Shown here in pieces: positions 1 to 6,897 of a DNA stretch of 17,095 bases. The DNA lies in contig CAZXBL010000021.1 of the NCBI GenBank assembly GCA_964638875.1, forward strand, positions 1 to 17,095, given 5' to 3'. Below the pieces are notes generated by a model. It worked only from the letters and a program-made list of their open reading frames with translations, made no database searches and was not told the DNA's origin. The translations under genes and the position numbers were made by a program. This DNA comes from JALRHH01 sp964638875 (GTDB lineage Bacteria; Patescibacteriota; Saccharimonadia; Saccharimonadales; JALRHH01). How positions within the stretch are numbered: position 1 is the stretch's first letter; each line of letters starts with the position of its first letter.

Positions 1-1
1 C

Positions 2-673
2 ATCAGGGAGTACGACATCCCTCCTGAAAAGATCGAGGTTGTGCACAACAGTTTCGATACGCTTGACGTGCAGCCACTCGATTCTGATAACACCTACCAT
101 TATCTGGAACAAATGAAGAAAAATGGCTACCGTGTGGTTGTGAACGTCGGGCGTATCACTATACAGAAAGGGTTGCCAAACTTACTTAGGGCAGCCAAAG
201 AAGTCGTTGCGCGTGCACCAAAAACGATCTTTCTATTTGTAGGATCTGGCGAGCAGGAGCGCGAGCTGCTGGAGTTAGCGGCTGAATTAGGTATTGGACG
301 TAATGTGGTCTTCACCGGCTTTCAGCGCGGCAAAGCGTGGAGGGATGCATATGCGATCGGTGACCTATTTGTGATGCCATCTGTATCTGAACCGTTTGGA
401 TTAACTCCTTTTGAAGCCATTGGATACGGCACCCCAGCAATGATCAGCAAACAGTCGGGTGTATCTGAGGTGCTACAAAACTGCCTGAAAGTAGACTATT
501 GGGATATCAACGAAATGGCAAACCAGATCACAGCAGTGGTTCAGAATGATTCACTGCGCGATGAACTGCATGCTAATTCCCTAAAGGAGTATGAACGCCT
601 CAGTTGGGACAGCGCTGCAGATAGGCTTTTTGAACTGTATGAACGACATACTTCAGTGGTAGCAGTGTCATGA
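2..673 (+). CDS. GT4-family glycosyltransferase (glycogen synthase-like), C-terminal part
   Basis: This is the C-terminal half of a GT-B fold, family GT4 glycosyltransferase, which moves a sugar from a nucleotide-sugar donor to an acceptor glucan or glycan. The reading frame is open to the left edge (IREYDIPPEKIEVVHNSFD), so the N-terminal acceptor domain lies outside the window; the ATG/GTG-like codon at 41 is internal. Visible family marks are the donor-domain entry VNVGRITIQKG, the FLFVGSG strand, FTGF, and the EX7E motif SEPFGLTPFEAIGYGTP with glutamates at about residues 130 and 138 of the visible part. Its TGA stop overlaps the next ATG by four bases (ATGA, 670-673), so it is translationally coupled to the GH57 gene. 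With GH57 and GH15 downstream, a glycogen synthase-like role is the natural inference, but the exact donor and acceptor cannot be read from this fragment. Confidence 0.88.
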   Translation: MREYDIPPEKIEVVHNSFDTLDVQPLDSDNTYHYLEQMKKNGYRVVVNVGRITIQKGLPNLLRAAKEVVARAPKTIFLFVGSGEQERELLELAAELGIGRNVVFTGFQRGKAWRDAYAIGDLFVMPSVSEPFGLTPFEAIGYGTPAMISKQSGVSEVLQNCLKVDYWDINEMANQITAVVQNDSLRDELHANSLKEYERLSWDSAADRLFELYERHTSVVAVS

Positions 674-1878
674 GCAAAGCTATAGTTTTGTATTTGCATG
701 TGCATCAACCATTCCGTATCGGTCACTACACTATCTTTGATGCAGGTAAACGCCACAACTACTTTGAGGCCGATTACGACAATCAGACTAACAACGAACG
801 CATAGCTCATAAAGTGGCTGAAAAGTCCTATATCCCGACCAACAAAAAGTTACTAGGACTATTGCATGATCATCCGCGGTTTCGGCTCAGCATGTCCATT
901 ACGGGTACAGTGTTAGAGCAACTAGAAAAGTGGTCGCCGGCTACGCTACGTTCATTCCAGGAGCTTACTGCTACAGGGCGTGTCGAGATTGTTGCTGAAA
1001 CGTATCATCACAGCTTGGCGTTCTTTTATTCCCAGGTAGAGTTCGAGGAACAAGTACGCTTGCACCGAGAAAAAATCCAGCAACTGTTTGGACAAACACC
1101 TAAGGTTTTCCGTAACACAGAGCTAAGCTATAACAACGATCTGGCATACTGGGCAGACCAAGCTGGCTATAAAGGTATCTTGGCAGAAGGATGGGATCCT
1201 ATTTTGGCCTGGCGAAGCCCCAACTTTGTTTACCGCCCAAGTTACACAGACAACATTCGGTTACTTATGAAAAATTACAAGCTCTCCGACGATATTGCCT
1301 TTAGATTTGGTGACCGTAACTGGGCAGAATGGCCACTAACTGCCGATAAGTTCACTCATTGGCTTAATAACACCCGGGATGCAACGAACTTTAACTTATT
1401 TATGGATTACGAAACCTTTGGTGAACATCAGTGGAGCGAGTCAGGTATTTTTGATTTCCTTCACCACCTGCCTGAACAGTGGCTACAAACTGACGGCAAT
1501 ACATTCATGACTGTAAGTGAAGCAATTGACGCTTATGAACCTGTTGACGTAGTCGATACGCCCAAAACAACCACATGGGCGGACACCGAACGAGATCTGT
1601 CCGCTTGGGTGGGTAACCCAATGCAGCAGGAAGCCATCCGTGCTCTGTATGACGTACAGAAACCGATTATGGAGAGTGGTGACTTACAACTTATCGATGA
1701 CTGGCGTAAACTGACGACATCTGACCATTTTTATTACATGTGTACCAAATGGTTCAGTGATGGTGATATTCATGCCTACTTCAGCCCATACGATACCCCG
1801 TACGAGGCTTACATGAACTTTATGAACGCTTGGCACGACCTGCAGTACCGCTTAGCAGAAAAAGGAGTTGTTATCTAA
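670..1878 (+). CDS. Glycoside hydrolase family 57, alpha-amylase type
   Basis: A 402-aa GH57 enzyme, expected to cleave or transfer alpha-1,4 linked glucans by a retaining mechanism. The family's conserved regions are visible in order: LHVHQPFR (residues 9-16), GRVEIVAETYHHS, the nucleophile region FRNTELSYNND with Glu151, and the acid/base region MDYETFGEHQW with Asp246. Both catalytic residues are therefore present. There is no signal peptide; the protein begins directly with the first beta strand, so it should act in the cytoplasm. It sits between a GT4 glycosyltransferase and a GH15 hydrolase, starting inside the previous stop (ATGA) and ending in TAATG shared with the next gene. Alpha-amylase, branching or glucanotransferase activity cannot be separated with certainty from sequence alone; the FRNTEL and DYETFGEH motifs resemble the archaeal/bacterial GH57 alpha-amylase group. 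Confidence 0.93.
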   Translation: MSKAIVLYLHVHQPFRIGHYTIFDAGKRHNYFEADYDNQTNNERIAHKVAEKSYIPTNKKLLGLLHDHPRFRLSMSITGTVLEQLEKWSPATLRSFQELTATGRVEIVAETYHHSLAFFYSQVEFEEQVRLHREKIQQLFGQTPKVFRNTELSYNNDLAYWADQAGYKGILAEGWDPILAWRSPNFVYRPSYTDNIRLLMKNYKLSDDIAFRFGDRNWAEWPLTADKFTHWLNNTRDATNFNLFMDYETFGEHQWSESGIFDFLHHLPEQWLQTDGNTFMTVSEAIDAYEPVDVVDTPKTTTWADTERDLSAWVGNPMQQEAIRALYDVQKPIMESGDLQLIDDWRKLTTSDHFYYMCTKWFSDGDIHAYFSPYDTPYEAYMNFMNAWHDLQYRLAEKGVVI

Positions 1879-3812
1879 TGGGGCGTCCTGTAATGCTTGG
1901 GAATGGTAGCCTGACCGTAGGGATCAACGAACATGGACTAGTTCACGATTTCTATTATCCATACGTTGGCTTAGATAATCTAACAACTTCACGTAGCGTC
2001 CACCATAAGATCGGAGTCTGGATAGACAATATGTTCTCTTGGGTTGACGACGGCAGCTGGGCAATCAATGTCGATTTCGAATCAGATGCGCTAGTAAGTG
2101 TGATCGGCATGCGATCGAATACTTTAGGCGTAGAGCTATTGTTCAACGACTTTGTTGATAATGAGCAGAATGTGTTCTGTAGACAGATTACGGTAACAAA
2201 CCAGGCTGATACCGACCGTGACATTAGGCTATTTACGCACCAGGTATTCCAGATTTCCCGTGGTGGACGTGCCGACACTGCACTTTTCGTTCCAGAGGAA
2301 AATTACATATTAGACTACAAAGGTCGCTGTTCCCTACTTATTTACGGCGAGCAGTCTGAGGGGCAAGTATACGACCAGTTTGCTATCGGTAACTATGGGA
2401 TCGAGGGTAAAGAAGGTACATTCAAGGATGCTGAGGATGGTGAATTATCAGGCAGCGCTGTGGAGCATGGCGGTGTGGACTCAGTTATGCGATTTACGTT
2501 GCAAATTAAAGCCGGTGCAAGTGAGCAAGTTAACTATTGGATTGTTGCTGCTGACTCTCAGTTTGCAGCTGAAAAGATTCATAGGCAGATTAAACATGAT
2601 GGGCTAACACGTCGCCTGGCCGATGCCAGACAGTATTGGCACGAATGGTTGTCAATCGGCGCAAACGTACTGCATGCAGTCGACAAACAGTATCTTGAGG
2701 CACTCAAAAAGTCATTAATGGTCATTAAGGTGCACTCTGATAGACGCGGGGGGATAATAGCCTCGGCTGATTCGTCTATTTATAACTATGGCAGAGACTA
2801 CTACAGCTACGTCTGGCCACGTGATGGCGCATTTGCTGTCTGGCCACTTATAAGACTCGGCTATACAGAAGAACCGAGAAAATTCTTTGAGTTTTGTCGT
2901 GACATATTGACCCCAGACGGTTATCTGATGCACAAGTACCAGCCCGATCGTGCTATTGGCAGTACCTGGCACCCATGGCTGCATGGTGACCGGAAAGAAT
3001 TGCCTATTCAGGAAGATGAAACTGCTGCAGTGTTATATATGCTCGGAGAGTACTATGAACATACAAAAGATGAGGATTTCGTCAGAGGCCTGTATACGAC
3101 CTTTGTCCAACCTGCTGCAGATTTCATGAGCTCCTTCATCGACGAACAGACCGGCCTGCCACATGCTAGTTATGATTTGTGGGAAGAAAAGTTTCTTACC
3201 AATACCTATACAACCGCGCTAACTTACCAATCACTACTCGTTGCTGCAGACTTTGCGGAGAAATTTGAATTCCCAGACGACAATGCGCGCTGGACAGGAA
3301 CTGCGGAGAAAATATTGGCAAATGCTGAGATATTCTTTGACTCTGAGCGTAACCAATACCGAAAAGGTTACCTGTTGCAACAGGACGGTTCGTTGCAATT
3401 TGATAACACTTTGGACATATCCAGTTTGTACGGGGTGATGGTATTTGGTTTATACAACGACAAAGCACAGATCAAGCAAACGGTCATGCAGATAGAAGAA
3501 ACCATGTTGGATAAGACACCGTCTGGGGGGCTTGGTCGTTATGAGTATGATCACTATTTTGAATCTCAGCCCGCATATATTGGTAACCCCTGGTTTGTGA
3601 CGACGCTATGGATGGCGCAGCACTATGCCCGGAGTGGCGACATAGCAAAAGCAAGACATTATATTGACTGGGCATTGGAACATACTACTAACAGCGGTGT
3701 TCTGTCAGAGCAGATCAACCCATCCGACGGCTCCTCCCTATCAGTAAGCCCACTTGTGTGGAGTCATGCAGAGCTAGCGAACACTATCCTTGATGTAGCG
3801 AAACTCAGCTAA
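1878..3812 (+). CDS. Glycoside hydrolase family 15 (glucoamylase-type)
   Basis: A 644-aa GH15 protein that should release glucose from the non-reducing ends of alpha-glucans (or from trehalose or dextran in some members) with inversion. An N-terminal beta-sandwich domain (about residues 1-260, starting MLGNGSLTVGINEHG) precedes the (alpha/alpha)6 barrel. Barrel motifs seen are NYGRDYYSYVWPRDGAF (to about residue 319), EDETAAVLY (379-387), YDLWEEKF with the probable catalytic acid Glu436 or Glu437, and LSEQINP with the probable catalytic base Glu611, followed by SPLVWSHAELAN. No signal peptide is visible. I chose the ATG at 1878 because it overlaps the GH57 stop by one base (TAATG) and follows AAAGGAG at 1860-1866; an in-frame start at 1830 would lie inside GH57. 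It is last in the operon and is followed by a hairpin shared with rpmG. Confidence 0.93.
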   Translation: MGRPVMLGNGSLTVGINEHGLVHDFYYPYVGLDNLTTSRSVHHKIGVWIDNMFSWVDDGSWAINVDFESDALVSVIGMRSNTLGVELLFNDFVDNEQNVFCRQITVTNQADTDRDIRLFTHQVFQISRGGRADTALFVPEENYILDYKGRCSLLIYGEQSEGQVYDQFAIGNYGIEGKEGTFKDAEDGELSGSAVEHGGVDSVMRFTLQIKAGASEQVNYWIVAADSQFAAEKIHRQIKHDGLTRRLADARQYWHEWLSIGANVLHAVDKQYLEALKKSLMVIKVHSDRRGGIIASADSSIYNYGRDYYSYVWPRDGAFAVWPLIRLGYTEEPRKFFEFCRDILTPDGYLMHKYQPDRAIGSTWHPWLHGDRKELPIQEDETAAVLYMLGEYYEHTKDEDFVRGLYTTFVQPAADFMSSFIDEQTGLPHASYDLWEEKFLTNTYTTALTYQSLLVAADFAEKFEFPDDNARWTGTAEKILANAEIFFDSERNQYRKGYLLQQDGSLQFDNTLDISSLYGVMVFGLYNDKAQIKQTVMQIEETMLDKTPSGGLGRYEYDHYFESQPAYIGNPWFVTTLWMAQHYARSGDIAKARHYIDWALEHTTNSGVLSEQINPSDGSSLSVSPLVWSHAELANTILDVAKLS

Positions 3813-3819
3813 AACAAAC

Positions 3820-3837
3820 CCCCCGATTTCTCGGGGG
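3820..3837. terminator. Shared hairpin terminator between GH15 gene and rpmG
   Basis: CCCCCGA (3820-3826) pairs with TCGGGGG (3831-3837) around a TTTC loop, lying between two convergent genes. Reading the minus strand, the stem is followed by TTTGTTTT, a good U-tract for rpmG. On the plus strand only ATAAATAT follows, so termination of the glycoside hydrolase operon there is likely weaker. Confidence 0.75.
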
Positions 3838-3860
3838 ATAAATATGATGTCTTAAGTATA

Positions 3861-4064
3861 CTATTTGCGTTTTTTAACTTCGTTTCGACCGAGGCTTTTC
3901 TTAGTCTCCACGTATAGCACGTGTTTACGAAGGACTGGATCGTATTTACGCAGCTCCAATTTGTCTGGAGTGTTCATGGTGTTCTTCTTGGTGTAGTAGT
4001 GACGCGCACCACTTTCCTCAGAAACCAATCCTACTAGCTTGCGCTTGTCGCCTTTTTTAGCCAT
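3861..4064 (-). CDS. rpmG: 50S ribosomal protein L33
   Basis: Large-subunit ribosomal protein bL33, 67 aa, a structural component near the E site of the ribosome. The core HYYTKKNTMNTPDKLELRKYDPVLRKHVLYVETK matches the family pattern (YxTKKN, NTPxxLELxKYxPxLRKHVxY). The zinc-ribbon cysteines of the C+ form are absent, so this is the cysteine-free C- form, with a basic C-terminal extension (KKSLGRNEVKKRK). A Shine-Dalgarno-like AAGGAA sits just upstream of the ATG. tRNA-Thr(GGT) lies 65 nt upstream on the same strand and may share its transcript. No secE or nusG follows; the next gene is convergent. Confidence 0.93.
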   Translation of the reverse strand: MAKKGDKRKLVGLVSEESGARHYYTKKNTMNTPDKLELRKYDPVLRKHVLYVETKKSLGRNEVKKRK

Positions 4065-4129
4065 ATTTCCTTACCTTTTATAAAGTTTATCTAGGTAATC
4101 TTAACAGATTACAGGTGGAGTTTCAATAC

Positions 4130-4204
<75 letters not shown>

Positions 4205-4270
4205 TTATTTGCGAGTATTGCAACCGGTAGATTGTACCAAATAACAGAGATAATGCCAAGCATGGTACCA

Positions 4271-4276
4271 TAGAAT
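4271..4276 (+). promoter_or_regulatory. Possible -10 box for the DUF1905 gene
   Basis: TAGAAT lies 19 nt before the ATG at 4296, which would leave a leader of about 12 nt containing the Shine-Dalgarno-like AAAGGA (4281-4286). No convincing -35 box is seen, so this call is tentative. Confidence 0.35.
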
Positions 4277-4295
4277 TAGCAAAGGAATTATCGCC

Positions 4296-4571
4296 ATGGG
4301 AAAACTACCAGTTACATTTAAAGCAAAGCTTACAAAAGGAGTTTCGAAAGGTGCATGGACATATGTTGTTATGCCTGGGTCTGCGGCATTTTTTGGCACA
4401 AGGGGCTTGGTGAAGATCAGGGGCTCGATTAATGGGCATCCTATCGAAAGCTCATTTATGGCTATAGGTGACGGTACGCATATGCTGCCAGTTAAGGCTG
4501 AGATTCGTCAAAAAATCGGCAAAGATGATGGTGACACAGTTGACGTCACAATTGAAGAGCGCACAAACTAG
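4296..4571 (+). CDS. DUF1905 domain-containing small protein
   Basis: A 91-aa protein that is essentially a single DUF1905 domain. Recognisable pieces are the opening FKAKLTKG, the middle strand KIRGSINGHPIESSFMAIGDG, and the closing LPVKAEIRQKIGKDDGDTVDV (given here in part), which is the family's most conserved stretch (GDGTHxLPVKxxIRxxIGKxxGDxVxV). The fold is a small beta-barrel; the biochemical role of the family is not established. In other bacteria DUF1905 is often fused or linked to a YdeI/OmdA-type domain, which is absent here. The gene has a Shine-Dalgarno site (AAAGGA) and stands alone between divergent tRNA genes. The family assignment is confident; the function is unknown. Confidence 0.85.
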   Translation: MGKLPVTFKAKLTKGVSKGAWTYVVMPGSAAFFGTRGLVKIRGSINGHPIESSFMAIGDGTHMLPVKAEIRQKIGKDDGDTVDVTIEERTN

Positions 4572-4580
4572 CTACAGGTG

Positions 4581-4609
4581 TTGAAGGAAAGCACCATTTT
4601 TGGTACACT
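4581..4609 (+). promoter_or_regulatory. Promoter of the tRNA-Thr / tRNA-Tyr pair
   Basis: TTGAAG (4581-4586) and TACACT (4604-4609) are separated by exactly 17 nt, a near-consensus housekeeping promoter. The expected start site is about 17 nt upstream of the mature 5' end of tRNA-Thr(TGT). Confidence 0.65.
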
Positions 4610-4633
4610 CTATCGGTACTTTAAAACATAAAC

Positions 4634-4710
4634 GCCACCTTAGCTCAGCTGGTTAGAGCACCTGTTTTGTAAACAGGATGTCGTCGGTTCGAATCCGACA
4701 GGTGGCTCCA
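4634..4710 (+). tRNA. tRNA-Thr (anticodon TGT)
   Basis: A full cloverleaf. The acceptor GCCACCT pairs perfectly with AGGTGGC, the D arm is GCTCAGCTGGTTAGAGC, and the anticodon stem CCTGT/ACAGG encloses TTTGTAA with anticodon TGT (ACA and wobble threonine codons). The T arm is GTCGGTTCGAATCCGAC. The discriminator is T and the CCA is encoded. It is the second threonine isoacceptor within 600 bases, on the strand opposite tRNA-Thr(GGT). Confidence 0.96.
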
Positions 4711-4795
4711 CGTTTTAGTTTCGAGCGAGAATACTAAAACGACCCTGGGGTGAAGTCCAGGGAGGTGTACAATAGCCGCTGTAGAGTAGCGGCTA
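4711..4795 (+). other. Three tandem hairpins in the inter-tRNA spacer
   Basis: The spacer folds almost completely into three consecutive stems. CGTTTTAGT (4711-4719) pairs with ACTAAAACG (4733-4741). CCCTGG (4743-4748) pairs with CCAGGG (4757-4762). TAGCCGCT (4773-4780) pairs with AGCGGCTA (4788-4795). The first starts on the base after the tRNA CCA end and the last stops four bases before the next tRNA. The stems may be processing signals in the precursor. None has a U-tract, so they do not look like terminators. Confidence 0.6.
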
Positions 4796-4799
4796 ATGC

Positions 4800-4884
4800 G
4801 CAGGGTTAGTGAAGCGGTCAAACACAACAGACTGTAAATCTGTCGGCTCAGCCTTCGTAGGTTCGAATCCTACACCCTGCACCA
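4800..4884 (+). tRNA. tRNA-Tyr (anticodon GTA)
   Basis: A class II tRNA with a long variable arm. The acceptor GCAGGGT pairs with ACCCTGC, the anticodon stem ACAGA/TCTGT encloses CTGTAAA with anticodon GTA, and the variable arm is built around CGGCTCAGCCTTCG. The T arm is TAGGTTCGAATCCTA. The discriminator is A and the CCA is encoded. It appears to be co-transcribed with tRNA-Thr(TGT). Confidence 0.95.
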
Positions 4885-4892
4885 AATAAAAC

Positions 4893-4916
4893 ATCCATCT
4901 TACGATGGGTTTTTTA
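4893..4916 (+). terminator. Terminator after tRNA-Tyr
   Basis: CCATC (4895-4899) pairs with GATGG (4904-4908) around TTAC, followed by GTTTTTTATTT. The stem can extend outward by a T-G and an A-T pair, and flanking A and T runs add more. This is a classic intrinsic terminator eight bases after the tRNA-Tyr CCA end. Confidence 0.85.
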
Positions 4917-4946
4917 TTTAGACGCATTAGTGGATATACTATGGGG

Positions 4947-5384
4947 ATGCAAGCAGGACCATTAACTCGTACTCGGAAGAGTCAGAAGAAATATAAAGAA
5001 CATCTAGCAATACCTAGTGAAGGCTGTGATTTTTGCAAGTTTGAGCTAGGGATTGATCCAGTTATTAAAGAATTCAAGCACTCATGGTTAGTTAATAACA
5101 TATATGGCTACGACTTCTGGGACGGGGTGGAAGTTGCCGAACATTTATTGCTACTCCCAAAGCGACATCATACAAAATTAGATGAATTTAGTGAGAGTGA
5201 ATCAAAAGAATTAATGAGGCTCCTTGCGCAGTATGAGCAGGAGGGCTATTCAGTATATTGGCGTGCACCTCAAAACATCACCAGATCAGTCGCCCACCAT
5301 CATATTCATCTCATCAAGCTGAAGGATAAGCGCAAGAAAGCCTTGATTTTTATTCACAAACCTCACATAGTACTATATTACTGA
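4947..5384 (+). CDS. HIT (histidine triad) family protein
   Basis: About 145 aa with the histidine triad near the C-terminus: SVAHHHIHLIKL, where His117, His119 and His121 give the H-x-H-x-H pattern of nucleotide hydrolases and transferases. Upstream are a Cys27-x2-Cys30 pair (CDFC) common in HIT proteins and the conserved AEHLLLLPKRHH segment. Substrates in the family are nucleoside monophosphate derivatives such as dinucleoside polyphosphates or adenylates; which applies here is not visible. The start is uncertain. The ATG at 4947 lies 6 nt after a TATACT -10 box (4935-4940), as in other leaderless genes of this window. An ATG at 4941 touches that box, and one at 4905 lies in the preceding terminator. 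The stop overlaps the next gene by one base (TGATG). Confidence 0.82.
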   Translation: MQAGPLTRTRKSQKKYKEHLAIPSEGCDFCKFELGIDPVIKEFKHSWLVNNIYGYDFWDGVEVAEHLLLLPKRHHTKLDEFSESESKELMRLLAQYEQEGYSVYWRAPQNITRSVAHHHIHLIKLKDKRKKALIFIHKPHIVLYY

Positions 5385-6130
5385 TGAGTAACCAGAAATC
5401 ACTGGGTGGTGAATTTTTCCGGAAACAAGATGTTTTTGCTATCTATGGGCCTTCTTTAATCCCTGAGGGCAAAATCTTTTATCCTGCGGACGACCAGGGA
5501 TTTGACGATCTTGGCGATGCCTTAACTGATTTAAAAGGTACCGACAATACAGTAGTCCTGGTTGATGGAGCTTTCGACGTTCCCCATGAAAATCATGATT
5601 GGTACCTACGTCATGTCCGAGCATTGGCTGCCCATCTACATATAAAGCGCATGGGTTTCCCTTTAGAGCGGGATTTCGTCAAGGATGTCGTAGCCAGCGA
5701 TGCAGCTCGTGTTTTAGTGACAGTGGATGCCGATGCAAAAGTAAGTGCCAAAAAGGGCTCAATCCCAGACAAAGGCGGCGCCCCGCGACCGATTTATACT
5801 TGGCAGGCACGCGCAGAGCGGATTGCAGGTCTAAGCTTTCACTCACAAACTGGCATCCGAAATGTTGTAGACCTCGTAACAGTAGAGGGGGAGCCTGACC
5901 ACAAAGGCACAATTTTGGAATCATCACTTACCCTCGCAAGCTTTATGACACGAAAAGCTCTCTTGGACAGCATTGTCATGTACGGCGAACATAAAGAAAC
6001 TATTGTAGAGGCATGTAGGCTAGGCCTCCAGCCTATGGTTATCGAAAACCACACAGATTACGCCATTGATGCACGCACAGGGGAGGCTTGGTCTAGCTCT
6101 GATCTAATAAGGCGTGCAAAGCAGGGCTAG
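5384..6130 (+). CDS. Cytidylyltransferase-like (HxGH superfamily) protein, degenerate motif
   Basis: A 248-aa protein that I place tentatively in the nucleotidyltransferase / HIGH superfamily. The segment VVLVDGAFDVPHENHDWYLRH (residues 57-77, shown in part) resembles the cytidylyltransferase signature GxFDxxHxGHxxYL, but the usual HxGH is HENH (68-71), with Asn in place of Gly. The C-terminal WSSSDLIRRAKQG resembles the ISTT-x-IxRR motif of that family. Between them is a long insert (about 90-190) with basic stretches. It could bind CTP or ATP and activate a small phosphate compound, or be an inactive relative. It starts inside the stop codon of the HIT gene, so the two are probably made together. 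Its TAG stop shares the tetranucleotide CTAG with the stop of the convergent TPR gene. Confidence 0.55.
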   Translation: MSNQKSLGGEFFRKQDVFAIYGPSLIPEGKIFYPADDQGFDDLGDALTDLKGTDNTVVLVDGAFDVPHENHDWYLRHVRALAAHLHIKRMGFPLERDFVKDVVASDAARVLVTVDADAKVSAKKGSIPDKGGAPRPIYTWQARAERIAGLSFHSQTGIRNVVDLVTVEGEPDHKGTILESSLTLASFMTRKALLDSIVMYGEHKETIVEACRLGLQPMVIENHTDYAIDARTGEAWSSSDLIRRAKQG

Positions 6131-6783
6131 ATAACTACACGGCGTTTGGGGCGCTGAATGCGTTTTGGCTTGCCTGCCGGGATAACTAGCTTCTCAATGT
6201 GCTTGTCGACTTGCGCTGCTTCTTCGTGCATTTCTGCCTCGTGGTACGCCATCTTAAGTAAGGTGTAGCTTTCCTTGTTAGGCTCCAATTCAACTGCCCT
6301 TTCCAGGCCTTGTAGCATTAACTTAGTGTTGCCTAGCTTTTCTTGTACCTTTGAGTACGCTATATGACGTGCAGCTAGTTCTTCTTCAAGTTTTAAGGCT
6401 TGCTCGAACGCTGTTGCAGCCTTCTGATAATTCTCTGTTTCATAGTAGATCAAACCGAGGTTGTGAAGGCTCGATGCTGTCGGTTCAATACTGGAGGCTA
6501 TCTCGAAACAGTCAATTGCGTCCTTGTATTCCTTCTGCTTGGCATAGAGAATACCTAGTCGGTTGTAAGCTGCCGCGTTCTTTTGGTCTATCTTAAGGAT
6601 CGTCAACAGTGCTTTTTCGGCACGAAGAAAGCGGTTTTCACGCATACCCTGGTGTGCTATATCCCAGAGTTTACCAATTTTATCACCTACTTTACGAGGG
6701 ATATCATCAATAGCATGTTCTTTGAGGCTGGTGGCGCGCAGTGCCAAGTAACCAAATCCCACCACTAAGGCAAGTTCATACAT
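6127..6783 (-). CDS. Membrane-anchored TPR protein
   Basis: About 218 aa. An N-terminal hydrophobic segment (MYELALVVGFGYLALRA) is a short membrane anchor or signal anchor. After it come tetratricopeptide repeats: AAAYNRLGILYAKQKEYKDA, ASSLHNLGLIYYETENYQKA and AARHIAYSKVQEKLGNTKLM carry the W/Y-LG-Y-A consensus in tandem. The C-terminus is basic (KPKRIQRPKRRVVI). TPR arrays are protein-interaction scaffolds; no partner is evident. I chose the ATG at 6783 because a TATACT -10 box (plus-strand 6793-6798) lies 9 nt before it, and the anchor then sits at the very N-terminus. An upstream in-frame ATG at 6840 would add 19 residues across that promoter. The stop overlaps that of the convergent gene at CTAG. 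Confidence 0.85.
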   Translation of the reverse strand: MYELALVVGFGYLALRATSLKEHAIDDIPRKVGDKIGKLWDIAHQGMRENRFLRAEKALLTILKIDQKNAAAYNRLGILYAKQKEYKDAIDCFEIASSIEPTASSLHNLGLIYYETENYQKAATAFEQALKLEEELAARHIAYSKVQEKLGNTKLMLQGLERAVELEPNKESYTLLKMAYHEAEMHEEAAQVDKHIEKLVIPAGKPKRIQRPKRRVVI

Positions 6784-6848
6784 ATAGAAATAAGTATAAC
6801 ATAGGTCATCTAGTACGAAACGAGCTCGCTCAAAGTGCATACATGAAA

Positions 6849-6860
6849 GACCGATCGGTC
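6849..6860. promoter_or_regulatory. Perfect 12-bp palindrome, possible operator
   Basis: GACCGATCGGTC is a perfect inverted repeat in the short gap between the holB-like gene and the TPR gene, upstream of the likely TPR promoter on the minus strand. It could be a dimeric repressor site or simply a small stem. No matching second copy is seen in the window. Confidence 0.3.
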
Positions 6861-6897
6861 GTTCTTGTATACACTTTTGACTGGATTTGCCCGTTTA

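Noticed and set aside
5382..5384. Recoding of TGA as glycine (SR1/Gracilibacteria code)
   Set aside because: TGA ends several genes exactly at coupled start codons and does not interrupt any conserved gene here.
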